DNA of 64,000 nucleotides from Pseudomonas sp. NBRC 111124 (GCF_001320245.1 NZ_BCBA01000001.1:118811-182810); one strand, 5' to 3'. Shown: positions 7,666 to 17,039, counted from the stretch's first letter. The notes: generated from the letters alone by a model not told the origin. Program-made: numbers and translations.

Positions 7666-9834
7666 TCACTCCTGTGGGGGGTTGTCGGCCAGCGGTGACT
7701 GTGCGGCGGGCTTGGCGCTGAATTGCTGCCAGGCATTGCCCTCGCGCTTGAGGTCGTGAGCGCGCTTGATCAGGTACTGGTGCACCTGCTCGACCTGCTC
7801 GGGCTTGAGGTTGTCGGCGAACGAAGGCATGCCATCCGGCACCCGGCCGCCATAGAGAATGCCGAGGAACATCTGGTGTTTTTCGGCGGTCAGCTTGCGC
7901 AGGTCCGGCAGCACGCCGCCGCTGACGGCGTGGATGCCGTGGCATTGCGAGCAGTTGCCGTCGTACAGCGCGGCACCGGCGGCAACGGTCTGGTCATCGG
8001 CGGTCAGTGGTGGTGGCTCCGGTGCGTTGGCCGGTGGCGCCGGTTCGCGCAGCTTGGCAGTGCCCCCGAGCTTGTAGGTCAGTACCTGGGAAAACGGCTG
8101 GACCCCGGCACGCAGCGACAACGCCCCGGCAAAGGTGGAAAACGCCCCACCCCACCCGGCCATGAAGGTCACGTACTGTTCGCCATCTACCGAATAGGTG
8201 ATCGGCGCTGCCATCACGCCGCTGGCCGCTGGCGACTCCCAGAGCTTCTTGCCCGATTCGGCGGCATAGGCGATCACCCGGCCATCGGCGCTGCCCTCGA
8301 ACACCAGGTTGCCGGCGGTGCTGAGGGTGCCGCCGTTGAAGATGGTGATGTACGGCACCTCCCAGGCCGGAGCCTGCTTGACCGGGTCCCAGGCAATCAG
8401 CTTGCCGGACCAGCTCTTGGCCATGTCCAGCAGGCCGTCGGCGCCTTCGGGCATCATGCCGGTGCGCAGGCCCAGTTGATACACACTCTTGAACGGGTTG
8501 CGCTTGGGTGCTTCGGGAATGTGCTCGTAATAGGCTGACATGATGTGCGCCGGGATGTACACCAGCCCGGTCTGCGGGTTGTAGGACATCGGGTGCCAGT
8601 CATGGGCGCCCCAGAAGGCCGGCGTCACCAGCTTGCGCTTGCCGTCCTTCCAGTAGGCGGCGGCCTCGTCATCGAGGATCGGCCGCCCGGTCTTCATGTC
8701 GATGCCCTTGGCCCAGTTCACCGGCACGATGTTTTTCGCCGACAGCAGCTCGCCGGTGGCGCGATCGAGCACGTAGAAAAAGCCGTTCTTCGGCGCTTGC
8801 ATCAGCACCTTGCGCGGTTTGCCGTCGATCGGCAGCTCGGCGAGGATCATGTGCTGGGTGGCGGTGAAGTCCCAGGCATCGCCGGGGGTGGTCTGGTAGT
8901 GCCAGGCGTATTCGCCGGTGTCGGCGTTGACCGCCACGATCGACGACAGGAACAGGTTGTCGCCCTTGGCCTGGCTGCGCCATTTCGGGTCCCACATCGA
9001 GCCGTTGCCGACGCCGATGTACAGCAGGTTCAGCTCCGGGTCATAGGCGAACGAGTCCCAGGCGGTACCGCCGCCGCCCCATTCGACGTAGGCGTCGCCG
9101 TGCCAGGTCTTGCTGGCAATCTCCATGGCCTTGTCTTCCGGTGGCAGCTTCGGGTCGCCCGGCACGGTGAAGAAACGCCAGGCCTGCTTGCCGGTTTCGG
9201 CATCGTAGGCGGTGACGTAGCCGCGCACGCCGAACTCGGCACCGCCATTGCCGATGATGACCTTGCCGTTGACCAGCCGTGGTGCGCCAGTGATGGTGTA
9301 GCTGCGCTTGTGGTCGTCGCGGGTATCCACCGACCACACGCGCTGGCCGGTCTTGGCATCGATCGCTTCCAGGCGCCCGTCCAGCACGCCGACATAGACC
9401 TTGCCCTGCCACACTGCCACGCCGCGGTTGACCGCATCGCAGCAAGCCTCACCGGCGCGGTTGCGGTCCGATTGCGGGTCGTACTTCCACAGCAGCTTGC
9501 CGTTGCGCGCATCCAGGGCATACACCACCGAGAACGGCCCGGTGGTGTACATCACACCGTCAACCACGATCGGCGTGGCCTCCACGCCACGGTCGAGGTC
9601 GAGCTTGTAGCTCCAGGCCAGGCCCAGCTGGTTGACGTTGCTTTGGTCGATCGCTTTGAGCGGGCTGTAGCGTTGCTCGTCGTAGGTACGGCCGTGGCTC
9701 ATCCAGTTGCCGGGTTCCTTGTCGGCATCGATGATGCGCTTGCCATCGACTTCGGCGGCGAAGGCAGGGGTGACAAAGGCCAGGGCCAAGGCCAGGCAGC
9801 TGAAGAGGAGGCAGTGTGGGCCGGTTCGGTTCAT
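7666..9834 (-). CDS. Quinohaemoprotein (PQQ/haem c) alcohol dehydrogenase, type II
   Basis: A 722-residue periplasmic enzyme. After a signal peptide (cleavage near AFA-AEVDG) comes an eight-bladed PQQ propeller with W-motifs, the vicinal disulphide region (GEACCDAVNRG) and the active-site region WDF. A C-terminal cytochrome c domain has one CxxCH (CSQCH, in the last 110 residues) and a distal Met candidate in GMPSF. It oxidises alcohols and passes electrons through haem c to the respiratory chain. The architecture is that of P. putida ADH-IIB/ADH-IIG (qbdA/qgdA). The coupled aldA makes the diol/glycerol-type enzyme attractive, but the substrate is inferred. The ATG at 9834 has CGGAGA upstream. 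Expression is likely RpoN-dependent. Confidence 0.9.
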   Translation of the reverse strand: MNRTGPHCLLFSCLALALAFVTPAFAAEVDGKRIIDADKEPGNWMSHGRTYDEQRYSPLKAIDQSNVNQLGLAWSYKLDLDRGVEATPIVVDGVMYTTGPFSVVYALDARNGKLLWKYDPQSDRNRAGEACCDAVNRGVAVWQGKVYVGVLDGRLEAIDAKTGQRVWSVDTRDDHKRSYTITGAPRLVNGKVIIGNGGAEFGVRGYVTAYDAETGKQAWRFFTVPGDPKLPPEDKAMEIASKTWHGDAYVEWGGGGTAWDSFAYDPELNLLYIGVGNGSMWDPKWRSQAKGDNLFLSSIVAVNADTGEYAWHYQTTPGDAWDFTATQHMILAELPIDGKPRKVLMQAPKNGFFYVLDRATGELLSAKNIVPVNWAKGIDMKTGRPILDDEAAAYWKDGKRKLVTPAFWGAHDWHPMSYNPQTGLVYIPAHIMSAYYEHIPEAPKRNPFKSVYQLGLRTGMMPEGADGLLDMAKSWSGKLIAWDPVKQAPAWEVPYITIFNGGTLSTAGNLVFEGSADGRVIAYAAESGKKLWESPAASGVMAAPITYSVDGEQYVTFMAGWGGAFSTFAGALSLRAGVQPFSQVLTYKLGGTAKLREPAPPANAPEPPPLTADDQTVAAGAALYDGNCSQCHGIHAVSGGVLPDLRKLTAEKHQMFLGILYGGRVPDGMPSFADNLKPEQVEQVHQYLIKRAHDLKREGNAWQQFSAKPAAQSPLADNPPQE

Positions 9835-9847
9835 GCTCGGTTCTCCG

Positions 9848-9855
9848 TTCTTGTT
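9848..9855 (-). promoter_or_regulatory. Crc/Hfq CA motif in the alcohol dehydrogenase leader
   Basis: On the minus strand the leader reads AACAAGAA, an exact AANAANAA, just before the CGGAGA ribosome site. This suggests post-transcriptional catabolite repression of the dehydrogenase. Confidence 0.5.
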
Positions 9856-9890
9856 ATGGCGACACCGCGGCAGGCGTCGGCAACAGACAG

Positions 9891-9906
9891 AGCAACGGCT
9901 GTGCCA
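9891..9906 (-). promoter_or_regulatory. Sigma-54 (-24/-12) promoter of the alcohol dehydrogenase-aldA operon
   Basis: On the minus strand the sequence is TGGCACAGCCGTTGCT, a full match to TGGCAC-N5-TTGCW with the invariant GG and GC correctly spaced. It lies 57 bp upstream of the ATG at 9834. The activator-ATPase it needs is encoded at 4283-6181. Confidence 0.85.
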
Positions 9907-10017
9907 GCACCAGGCAATCTTGATGAAAGCATTGAGATAGAGCGTTTCGTGTTCAATGCGGGAGAAACCGCTGGGTTGCGAGCAGTGCCGCAGCAACGAC
10001 ACAGCTGGAGCAGTGCT

Positions 10018-10031
10018 GACACAACTGTGCC
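10018..10031. promoter_or_regulatory. Candidate upstream activator site for the AcoR-type regulator
   Basis: The near-palindrome GACACAACTGTGCC (one mismatch between arms) lies about 115 bp upstream of the -24/-12 element, a usual distance for an enhancer site. A related half, GACACAG, occurs about 20 bp nearer. Assignment is by position and symmetry only. Confidence 0.3.
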
Positions 10032-10096
10032 AGCCTTTCAAACGCTGCCGGTTGTGTGTAAAACAAGCGGATCATCCTCCGCAAAGGACACTCGGC

Positions 10097-11107
10097 ATGA
10101 TCTACCGTCCCCTGGGCCAATCTGGCCTGCAAGTCTCCGCCCTGACCCTGGGCAGCATGATGTTCGGCGAGCAGACCAGCACCGAAGATGCGCTGCGTAT
10201 CATCGACAAGGCCAGGGACCAGGGCATCAACTTCATCGACACCGCCGACGTGTACAACGCCGGCCGCTCCGAGGAGATCGTCGGCGAAGCGGTGGCGCGC
10301 CATCGCCAGGACTGGATCGTCGCCTCCAAGGTCGGCATGGGGCCTACCGATGGCCTGCCCAACCGCAGCGGGTTGTCGCGCAAGCACATCTTCAATGGCA
10401 TCGATGCCACGTTGACGCGCATGCACCTGGATTACCTGGACATCTACTACCTGCACCGCGAAGACCACAAGGTGCCGCTCGAAGAGACCGTACGGGCCAT
10501 CGGCGACCTGCTGCAGCAAGGCAAGATCCGCTACTGGGGTGTGTCCAACTACCGAGGCTGGCGTATCGCTGAAATCTGCAATGTCGCCGAGCGCCTGGGC
10601 GTGGCCAAGCCGGTGGTGAGCCAGCCGTTGTACAACATCGTCAACCGCCAGGCTGAGCCGGAGCAGATGACTGCCGCTGGGTATCACGGGCTGGGCGTAG
10701 TGCCGTTCAGCCCACTGGCCCGCGGCGTGCTCAGTGGCAAGTATGCACCGGGGGCAGCGCCTGAAGCCGGCAGCCGTGCGGCGCGCCAGGACAAGCGCAT
10801 CATGGAAGTGGAATGGCGCCAGGAGTCGCTGGCCATTGCCCGGCAGTTGCAGGATTACGTACAAGCCAAGGGTGTAGGGCTGGTCGAGTTCGCGATCGCC
10901 TGGGTGCTCAACAGCCAGCTGGTCAGCTCGGCCATCGTCGGGCCGCGCACCGAGGCGCAGTGGGATACCTATGGTGGCGCGTTGGAGGTGAAGATCACGG
11001 CCGAAGACGAGGCATTCATCGATTCGCTGGTCACGCCGGGGCATGCCTCGACGCCAGGGTTCAACGATGTGGCGCACTTTGTGAGTGGGCGGTTGGCGCG
11101 AAGCTAA
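10097..11107 (+). CDS. Aldo/keto reductase
   Basis: A 336-residue TIM-barrel NADPH-dependent oxidoreductase. The catalytic tetrad is visible: Asp in FIDTADVYN and Tyr four residues later, Lys in VASKVGM, His in YYLHRED. The C-terminal cofactor loop [12 protein letters not shown] is present. It belongs to the YajO/Tas-like group that reduces aldehydes and ketones. It is transcribed divergently from the quinoprotein operon across a 262-bp region, so its promoter overlaps the activator region. The ATG at 10097 follows AAAGGA. The substrate is unknown. Confidence 0.85.
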   Translation: MIYRPLGQSGLQVSALTLGSMMFGEQTSTEDALRIIDKARDQGINFIDTADVYNAGRSEEIVGEAVARHRQDWIVASKVGMGPTDGLPNRSGLSRKHIFNGIDATLTRMHLDYLDIYYLHREDHKVPLEETVRAIGDLLQQGKIRYWGVSNYRGWRIAEICNVAERLGVAKPVVSQPLYNIVNRQAEPEQMTAAGYHGLGVVPFSPLARGVLSGKYAPGAAPEAGSRAARQDKRIMEVEWRQESLAIARQLQDYVQAKGVGLVEFAIAWVLNSQLVSSAIVGPRTEAQWDTYGGALEVKITAEDEAFIDSLVTPGHASTPGFNDVAHFVSGRLARS

Positions 11108-11125
11108 GCGTTCCTTCAGCAGCGG

Positions 11126-11165
11126 CCTCTTCGCGGTTGTAGGAGCGGCTTTAGCCGCGAAGAGG
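11126..11165. repeat. REP-type palindrome
   Basis: CCTCTTCGCGG and CCGCGAAGAGG flank the core GTAGGAGCGGCTTTAG. It follows the stop of the aldo/keto reductase and may act as a transcript-end hairpin. Confidence 0.8.
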
Positions 11166-11276
11166 ACGGTGCAGGCACTGTCCATTGGGGAGCTCTACGC
11201 CGGGGTCCCGGTCCCCCCTTTCCCCAATCATCCGGGTATCGTTCGCGCCATAGGTTTTCCCACCTCTGGAGCAGCA

Positions 11277-12374
11277 ATGAAACTCTTGCAACCCCTGCAG
11301 ATCGGTCCCCTGACCCTGCCTAACCGCGTATTCATGGCCCCGCTCACCCGCCTGCGCAGCCTGGAACCTGGCGACGTGCCAACGCCAATGATGGCCGAGT
11401 ACTACCGCCAGCGCGCCAGCGCCGGCCTGATCATCACCGAAGCCACGCAGATCTCCTTCCAGGCCAAGGGCTACTCCGGCTCGCCAGGCATCCACAGCGC
11501 CGAGCAGATCGCCGCCTGGAAAGCCGTGAACGAAGGCATCCACGCCGAGGGCGGTCACAGTGCCGTGCAGGTCTGGCACACTGGACGCGTTTCGCATACC
11601 TCGCTGCAACCCGACGGTGAAGCACCGGTCGCACCCTCCGCCCTGCCGGCCAACGCGCGGACTACCCTGCGAGACGAACAAGGCAACCTGATGCGGGTGG
11701 AAACCTCCACACCTCGCGCCCTGAGCGAAGATGAAATTGCCGCGATCGTTGCCGACTTCGGCCAGGCCGCAGTCAACGCCCGTGAGGCCGGTTTCGACTT
11801 CATCGAGCTGCATGCCGCCCACGGCTACCTGCTGCACCAGTTCCTCACCCCGAGCGCCAATCAGCGCGCAGACCGTTACGGCGGCAGTGTCGAGAATCGT
11901 GCGCGCATCGTCCTCGAAGCCGTGGACGCCGCGATCGCCAACTGGAGCGCCGAGCGCATCGGCATCCGCGTGTTCCCGCTGGGTGGTTTCAATGGCGTGG
12001 ACAACGGTGAAGATCAGGAAGCCGCTGGCCTGTACCTGATCAGAGCGCTGGCCAAGCGCAACCTCGCCTACCTGCACCTGTCCGAGCCGGATTGGGCAGG
12101 CGGCAAGCCGCTGCGCGATTCATTCCGTGAGCAGATTCGTGCAGCGTACCCGGGCGTGATCATCGCAGCGGGTGCCTATACCGCCGAGAAAGGCGAAGAC
12201 CTGATCGGTCGTGGTTTGATCGACGCCGTGGCCTTTGGGCGTAGCTACATCGCCAACCCGGATTTGGTGGAGCGGCTGCGAGTGCAGGCGCCGTTGAACG
12301 AACATCGCGCGCAGTTCGACTATGCCAACGGGCCTGAGGGCTATACGGACTATCCGTTCCTCAAGCAGGCCTGA
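11277..12374 (+). CDS. nemA: NemA-type ene-reductase (Old Yellow Enzyme family)
   Basis: A 365-residue FMN-dependent alkene and nitro-compound reductase. It follows E. coli NemA along its whole length as I remember it: the [11 protein letters not shown]-terminal FMN block, [20 protein letters not shown], active-site HTGR in [11 protein letters not shown], the substrate pair H-A-A-H in [14 protein letters not shown], and SEPDWAGG. Such enzymes reduce N-ethylmaleimide, enones and nitrate esters with NADPH. The ATG at 11277 has CTGGAG upstream. E. coli nemA is controlled by the repressor NemR; no repressor gene lies beside this copy. Confidence 0.9.
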   Translation: MKLLQPLQIGPLTLPNRVFMAPLTRLRSLEPGDVPTPMMAEYYRQRASAGLIITEATQISFQAKGYSGSPGIHSAEQIAAWKAVNEGIHAEGGHSAVQVWHTGRVSHTSLQPDGEAPVAPSALPANARTTLRDEQGNLMRVETSTPRALSEDEIAAIVADFGQAAVNAREAGFDFIELHAAHGYLLHQFLTPSANQRADRYGGSVENRARIVLEAVDAAIANWSAERIGIRVFPLGGFNGVDNGEDQEAAGLYLIRALAKRNLAYLHLSEPDWAGGKPLRDSFREQIRAAYPGVIIAAGAYTAEKGEDLIGRGLIDAVAFGRSYIANPDLVERLRVQAPLNEHRAQFDYANGPEGYTDYPFLKQA

Positions 12375-12378
12375 TACA

Positions 12379-12408
12379 GAAAAAGGGAGCCCGAAGGCTC
12401 CCTTCTTT
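12379..12408. terminator. Bidirectional intrinsic terminator
   Basis: AAGGGAGCC, loop CGAA, GGCTCCCTT, with an A-run before and TTCTTT after. It serves nemA on the plus strand and the small gene at 12424 on the minus strand. Confidence 0.8.
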
Positions 12409-12423
12409 CAATCGTCAGTCTGA

Positions 12424-12630
12424 CTAATGCAAAGGGGGTTCGACTTCAATCCGCACATTGAAAGCGTAAAGGCGGCCTTGCTCATCAATGCCCACCTCGT
12501 AGGAGACGGACTGGCCTTCACGGAACTGTTTGCCGGGTTCTTGCAGAAAGTACATGCCTTGTTCGGCTGCCTCAATCTCTGGGTCAGCAGATACGGATAT
12601 GGGAGTAGACTTGCGATCGCTACTGGACAT
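12424..12630 (-). CDS. Small protein resembling the second half of a cold-shock domain
   Basis: A 68-residue protein. The ATG at 12630 is chosen over an upstream in-frame ATG because GGAGGTG lies 7 nt before it. I do not recognise a named family. The C-terminal part (FREGQSVSYEVGIDEQG, then AFNVRI) resembles the last strands of a CspA fold (LKEGQKVxF ... AxNV). The N-terminal half is acidic and lacks the RNA-binding RNP1 and RNP2 motifs. It lies 73 bp downstream of a true cold-shock gene on the same strand, so it may be a co-transcribed, diverged partner. Confidence 0.6.
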   Translation of the reverse strand: MSSSDRKSTPISVSADPEIEAAEQGMYFLQEPGKQFREGQSVSYEVGIDEQGRLYAFNVRIEVEPPLH

Positions 12631-12703
12631 GATCAACACCTCCGTGCGGACAAGCCTTGCGCTCATTCGTGCAATGAACGAACGAGCGCAAGGTTAAGGC
12701 TTG

Positions 12704-12916
12704 CTATACAGCACGCACGTGCGCTGCCTGCATACCTTTCTGGCCCTTTTCAGCGACAAATTTCACCTTTTGACCCTCTTTCAAACTCTTGAAGCCGTCC
12801 GCCTCAATGGATTTGAAATGGACGAAAAGATCATCGCCGCCCCCCTCAGGCGTGATGAATCCAAAGCCTTTTTCATCGTTGAACCATTTCACCGTGCCCG
12901 TTTGTTCTCCAGACAT
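12704..12916 (-). CDS. Cold-shock protein, CspA/CapB family
   Basis: A 70-residue single cold-shock domain binding single-stranded RNA and DNA. RNP1 (KGFGFI) and RNP2 (DLFVHF) are intact, and the protein begins with the usual [11 protein letters not shown] strand. The gene is preceded by roughly 150 bp of AT-rich DNA before the next gene, consistent with the long structured leader of temperature-regulated csp mRNAs. Which csp paralogue it is cannot be told from the sequence alone. Confidence 0.93.
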   Translation of the reverse strand: MSGEQTGTVKWFNDEKGFGFITPEGGGDDLFVHFKSIEADGFKSLKEGQKVKFVAEKGQKGMQAAHVRAV

Positions 12917-13068
12917 GTCTTCACCTTTGATCGCTGAATTTTGTTTTACTGGGCAACTGATGTAACAGTGATGTCCAGCGCAGCCTTATCTTCGAACGAT
13001 CCAACAAGATTATCTACTGGCATTTTTATCAGGTCTGTTCGTTTTTATACGAGAAAACGTAATAGGCA

Positions 13069-14049
13069 TTATCCGAGTTCGGTCAAAGCCCGCGCCGCAT
13101 AGGCATGCGAGCGCAGCCGCGCCAACGGATCATGGATTCGGCAATCGATCATCAGCTCATCCGCTGCGGTCTGCTCGATCAGCGAACGCAGCCCTTCCCG
13201 CACCCGCTCCGGCCCGCCGGCAATGCTGCAGGCCATGACCTGTTCCAGTACCGCCCGCTCGTGAGCCGGCAAGCGCTGCACATACCCTTCCTGCGGTTTG
13301 GGCAGCAAACCGAAGCGCCCGACATGCAGGTCGAGCATCCACTTGCGGTGCGAACTGGCCTGGTAATCGGCCTCGGCATCGCTGTCGGCGGCGAACAGGT
13401 TCACGCCCACCATCACATAGGGCTTGGCCAGTTGCCCAGAGGGCTGGAAATTCGCCCGGTAATGGGCGATGGCCTGCAGCAGGTAACGCGGCGCAAAGTG
13501 CGAGGCGAACGCATACGGCAGCCCCAGTTTCGCCGCCAGGTCGGCACCGAACAAGCTGGAGCCGAGGATCCACACCGGGACCTCGTGCGCGCCCGGCACG
13601 CCACGGACCTGGCGCTTGCCGTTGTCGGCCAGATAGTCGCGCAGCTCGGCGATGTCCTGGTTGAAGTCGCGCTCCGGCGCGGCGCCACGCAGGGCCCGCA
13701 CGGTCGGCCCAGAGGTGCCGGGCGCGCGGCCCAGGCCGAGGTCGATACGGCCCGGGTGCAGCGTATCGAGGGTGCCGAACTGCTCAGCGATGACCAGCGG
13801 TGCATGGTTGGGCAACATGATGCCGCCGGCACCTACGCGGATGTGTCGAGTGGCATTGGCGATTTCGTTGATCACCAGTGAGGTGGCCGCCGAACCGATG
13901 CCGGGCATGTCATGGTGCTCGGCAATCCAGTAGCGGCGATAGTCATGCTGCTCGACATGGCGAGCCAGCTGGCGGGATTCTTCGATCGCGTCGGCGAAGG
14001 TCTTGCCTTCGCCGATCATGACCAGATCCAGTACGGACAAGGCAGTCAT
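13069..14049 (-). CDS. Luciferase-like flavin-dependent monooxygenase (YhbW-like)
   Basis: A 326-residue bacterial luciferase-family protein. It begins [18 protein letters not shown] and has the family blocks [50 protein letters not shown] and the late [27 protein letters not shown]. These enzymes use reduced FMN or F420 to oxidise small organic substrates; most members of this subgroup have no known substrate. Start ATG 14049 follows TTTGGAG. A LysR gene lies directly upstream on the same strand with 99 bp between them and may influence its expression. Confidence 0.82.
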   Translation of the reverse strand: MTALSVLDLVMIGEGKTFADAIEESRQLARHVEQHDYRRYWIAEHHDMPGIGSAATSLVINEIANATRHIRVGAGGIMLPNHAPLVIAEQFGTLDTLHPGRIDLGLGRAPGTSGPTVRALRGAAPERDFNQDIAELRDYLADNGKRQVRGVPGAHEVPVWILGSSLFGADLAAKLGLPYAFASHFAPRYLLQAIAHYRANFQPSGQLAKPYVMVGVNLFAADSDAEADYQASSHRKWMLDLHVGRFGLLPKPQEGYVQRLPAHERAVLEQVMACSIAGGPERVREGLRSLIEQTAADELMIDCRIHDPLARLRSHAYAARALTELG

Positions 14050-14116
14050 GGGGTCTCCAAAGGGATTATCAGTGACGCCAGTGTCTGCGCTGTGGCGCCA
14101 GGGATAAACCCGAAAT

Positions 14117-14139
14117 CAGGCCCCATATACGGGCCTGAC
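14117..14139. terminator. Hairpin between the LysR and luciferase-like genes
   Basis: TCAGGCCC and GGGCCTGA form an 8-bp stem over a 7-nt loop, just after the stop of the LysR gene. The T-tract is poor, so it could also be an operator. Confidence 0.4.
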
Positions 14140-14148
14140 AATCCCCAA

Positions 14149-15060
14149 TCAGCCTTCCCAGGGCACGCCCTGCGCCCAGCTCGCGACCAAAAGGTCGATG
14201 AAGCCCCGCACCCGAGGAGACAGATGCCGTTTGCTCGGGTAAACGATGCGTATCGGATCGGCCGGGGGCCGGTAGTCGTGCAACACCTCCACCAGCGTGC
14301 CTGCGCGCAGGTCGCTGCCAGTGATGTAGGTCGGCAGGTGGATCAGCCCGAAACCCGCCCTGGCACCGTCGAGCATGGCCTCGGAACTGTCGATGTTCAG
14401 CCGTCCAGGGTCTTCGCACAGGTGCAGGCCCGCGTCGGTATGAAAGCGCCAGGGCATGGCCTTTTCGCCAGCGAGAAAGGCGATCTTGTCATGGCCATAG
14501 AGGTCGGCGGGAACCTGTGGTCTGCCACGTGCTTCGAGGTACGCGGGCGAAGCACAAGTGACGAACTGCTGCCACGCCACTGTGCGGGTCAGCAGTTGCG
14601 AATCTTCCTTGGGCGCACCGATGCGTACGGCAACGTCGACGCCCTCCTCGACCAGGTCGACGAAGCGGTCGGTGAAGCGGATATCAGCGCGCAGCTCCGG
14701 CCACTGCTTGAGATAAGTATCCAGAATCGGCAGCACATGGCGCTGACCAAGCGACAGCGGTGCAGTCAGGCGCAAGGTGCCGGTGGGCTTGCCACGACGC
14801 TGGGCCATGTTGCTTTCCACTTCGTCCAGGTCGTCCAGAATCTGCCGCCAGCGCTCGAACGCCACCAGGCCCTCGTCAGTCAGGCTCAGCTTGCGTGTGG
14901 TGCGGTTGAGCAGGCGCACCGCCATGCGCGCTTCCAGCCGGGCGATGCTCTTGCCCACCGCCGAGCGGGTCAGGCCCAGGCTGGCCGCAGCGGCGGTAAA
15001 GCTACCAGCCTTCACGGCACTGACGAAGGCGGCGATATCGCCGAAGCGGTTGGGTTCCAT
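14149..15060 (-). CDS. LysR-type transcriptional regulator
   Basis: A 303-residue LTTR. The N-terminal winged helix-turn-helix occupies about residues 5-65 (FVSAVKAGSFTAAAASLGLTRSAV, then the KSIARLEARMAVRLLNRTTR wing), followed by a periplasmic-binding-protein-like effector domain with the motifs DIRFTDRFVDLVEEGVDVAVRIG and YITGSDLRAG. It is the CrgA/AaeR-like type common in Pseudomonas. The regulated gene is not obvious; the luciferase-like gene just downstream is the nearest candidate, since no gene diverges from this start. Confidence 0.87.
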   Translation of the reverse strand: MEPNRFGDIAAFVSAVKAGSFTAAAASLGLTRSAVGKSIARLEARMAVRLLNRTTRKLSLTDEGLVAFERWRQILDDLDEVESNMAQRRGKPTGTLRLTAPLSLGQRHVLPILDTYLKQWPELRADIRFTDRFVDLVEEGVDVAVRIGAPKEDSQLLTRTVAWQQFVTCASPAYLEARGRPQVPADLYGHDKIAFLAGEKAMPWRFHTDAGLHLCEDPGRLNIDSSEAMLDGARAGFGLIHLPTYITGSDLRAGTLVEVLHDYRPPADPIRIVYPSKRHLSPRVRGFIDLLVASWAQGVPWEG

Positions 15061-15123
15061 GGCAGGTTCCTGCGGATACGAAAGACCCGCTTAGATGGGT
15101 GCGATTGGCGCCATTGCAAGGGC

Positions 15124-15798
15124 TTACACCAACACGTTGATGAGCAACAGGTGCACAGGGTAGAACAGATAGCCCCAGCGCCGCACTGCGGGTACCGGCC
15201 AATGCTCGACGCGCAACAGCAGGCAGCCAAGGGGAATCGCCAGGGCCGCAGCGGCCATGGTGAGCAAGGTCACCGGAGCCTCGAGATGCCCACGCAGCCA
15301 ACTGTTGGTCAGGTTGCCCGCCACGGCCAGCAGGCAAGGCAGCAGCCAGACCAGTGCGCCCTGCCGACGCGCCAGCAGCCAGCCAGCGGGTAGCAACACA
15401 CCCGGCAGGCCGTACATCAAATACTCACTGTAAAGTGCAGCGAGCAGAGCAGCAGCAAGCCCGCCCAGCCGAACCCAAGCCTGCTGATGCTGCAGACTCC
15501 ATGCAACCAGCAGCCCCAGGGTCAGCGTAGGCATGATGCTGAAGGTCTGCGAGTCAGGGTCCAGCCAGCGATAAGGCGCTTCGGACACCACGGCGAACGC
15601 CAGCATCCAGCCGAGGTAGCGCACGTTGATGTTGCCAGCACGCCCCACGTTGACCGCCATGGCCAGGCAGAACAAGGGAAACGCCAATCGGCCAACGATG
15701 AACAAGCCTTGCGCTTCGGGCCAGATGAACCGCACGTGGTCGGCGACCATCGTCACGATCGCCACCCACTTGACCAGGTCCAGCCCCGCCGAGCGCAT
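15124..15798 (-). CDS. TraX-family membrane protein
   Basis: A 224-residue polytopic protein with 6-8 hydrophobic segments and the TraX signature at its start (LDLVKWVAIVTMVADHVRF ... GRLAFPLFCLAMAVN). F-plasmid TraX N-acetylates pilin; chromosomal homologues are widespread and uncharacterised. No conjugation genes are nearby, so a pilin role is unlikely. The ATG at 15798 lies 3 bp after the stop of the YdjM-like gene, so the two are co-transcribed. The acyltransferase-like function is inferred from family. Confidence 0.8.
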   Translation of the reverse strand: MRSAGLDLVKWVAIVTMVADHVRFIWPEAQGLFIVGRLAFPLFCLAMAVNVGRAGNINVRYLGWMLAFAVVSEAPYRWLDPDSQTFSIMPTLTLGLLVAWSLQHQQAWVRLGGLAAALLAALYSEYLMYGLPGVLLPAGWLLARRQGALVWLLPCLLAVAGNLTNSWLRGHLEAPVTLLTMAAAALAIPLGCLLLRVEHWPVPAVRRWGYLFYPVHLLLINVLV

Positions 15799-15801
15799 GC
15801 G

Positions 15802-16881
15802 CTAGCGCCCGGGCTCGCCGGCCGGCCCCAGGTAATTGCGGGTCCAGGCGGCCAGTGGCAACGGTGGTTGCTGGTCAAGGATGCGCCGCCAGATCAACGC
15901 CAAGTCATCACGGTTGAACATCGCGCCGGTGCCCTGCCACGGGCTCGGCCGTTCAGCAATCCAGTGGCCCTGGCTATCACGGTGGGCCATGTTGAAGCGG
16001 AAGGTGTAATTGCCCGGGATGCCCATGCGCAGATCGGTGACCACCAGCGCGTCACCGATCTGGTCATAGCGCAGCCAGTCATCGGTGAACCAGCGTAAAC
16101 GCTGGAGCAACGCAGAGCTGCTCAACGCCTTCGCCAAATCCAGGTTCAACGGCAGGCGTTGCATCTCTGGCGGTTCTCGGTCGAATGCGCTGCTGATGCC
16201 CTCGTAGTAATAGCCATCCGGAGTCTTCGCCAACACCCGCCAGACCAGGCTGTTGAAGGCCATCGGCACGGCGCGCACTTCGCTCACCACGATGCCCTGT
16301 GCGTCTAACGCAGCCTGCAAGCGCTGTTCGGCGGCCATCCGCCCGGCTAGGCCGAAGCCCAAGTAGGCCGTGCTGAACAGCAGTGCCAGGCTCAGCAACC
16401 GTACCGCCCTGCCCTGCAGGCCCTTGAATGTCGCGTAGATCACCGCCGCCAACAGCGGCACGGTATACACCGGGTCGATGATGAACACGGCCGCCCAGCT
16501 CAGCGGTGTGAACTGCAGCGGCCAGAACAGCTGGGTGCCGTAGACCGTGAAGGCGTCGAGGATCGGGTGGGTCACCAGCACCAGCCAGAACGCCAGGAAC
16601 AGCCGGGGCAGCGTGTAACCTTTGTTGGGCCATCGTGTTCGGGCGAGCCGGGAGACCAGCCAGGCCAGCAGCAAAGCCAGCCCGCTGAGGACGAAGATCG
16701 AATGGGAGAAGCCGCGGTGATAGGTCATCTGCGACACCGGGTCGGCATAGCGGATGACCACGTCGAGGTCCGGCACGGTGCCCAGCGCAGCGCCATAGAT
16801 GAGCGAACGCCGGCCCTGGATGCGGCCGAGGACCGTGCCTTGCAAGGCGGCGCCAAGTACGGCTTGGGTAATCGAGTCCAA
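15802..16881 (-). CDS. YdjM-like inner-membrane metal-dependent hydrolase (DUF457)
   Basis: A 359-residue membrane protein starting DSITQAVLGAALQG, the family N-terminus. A TTG start at 16881 is used, with AGGA about 9 nt upstream. The metal-site pattern of the family is visible: PDLDVVI, HRGFSHS and THPILDAF within four N-terminal transmembrane segments. The C-terminal 180 residues form a soluble domain. E. coli YdjM is a LexA-regulated membrane hydrolase of unknown substrate; I see no LexA box here. It is the first gene of a pair with traX. Confidence 0.8.
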   Translation of the reverse strand: MDSITQAVLGAALQGTVLGRIQGRRSLIYGAALGTVPDLDVVIRYADPVSQMTYHRGFSHSIFVLSGLALLLAWLVSRLARTRWPNKGYTLPRLFLAFWLVLVTHPILDAFTVYGTQLFWPLQFTPLSWAAVFIIDPVYTVPLLAAVIYATFKGLQGRAVRLLSLALLFSTAYLGFGLAGRMAAEQRLQAALDAQGIVVSEVRAVPMAFNSLVWRVLAKTPDGYYYEGISSAFDREPPEMQRLPLNLDLAKALSSSALLQRLRWFTDDWLRYDQIGDALVVTDLRMGIPGNYTFRFNMAHRDSQGHWIAERPSPWQGTGAMFNRDDLALIWRRILDQQPPLPLAAWTRNYLGPAGEPGR

Positions 16882-17039
16882 GGGTCAGCTTCCTGAAGTA
16901 ACAAGGGTGGAAAACTAACCTTGTAAACCCGGCGCTTGCAAATGCTGGAGTGTGACAACAGATAGCAAAAGCGCTTTGTATCAGGCTCCCTGCAACGCCC
17001 GCGGCCGGGCACAGCCCGTGCCATTCTGCGCGTCGCCTG

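Noticed and set aside
8545..10572. Very long plus-strand open frame opposite the PQQ dehydrogenase
   Set aside because: It is the shadow of a GC-rich gene. The minus strand has the signal peptide, PQQ and haem motifs; the plus frame has none and runs into the aldo/keto reductase in a wrong frame.
11085..11276. Upstream extension of the NemA gene through the REP palindrome
   Set aside because: The ATG at 11277 has a ribosome site and matches the family N-terminus; the extension is REP-derived.
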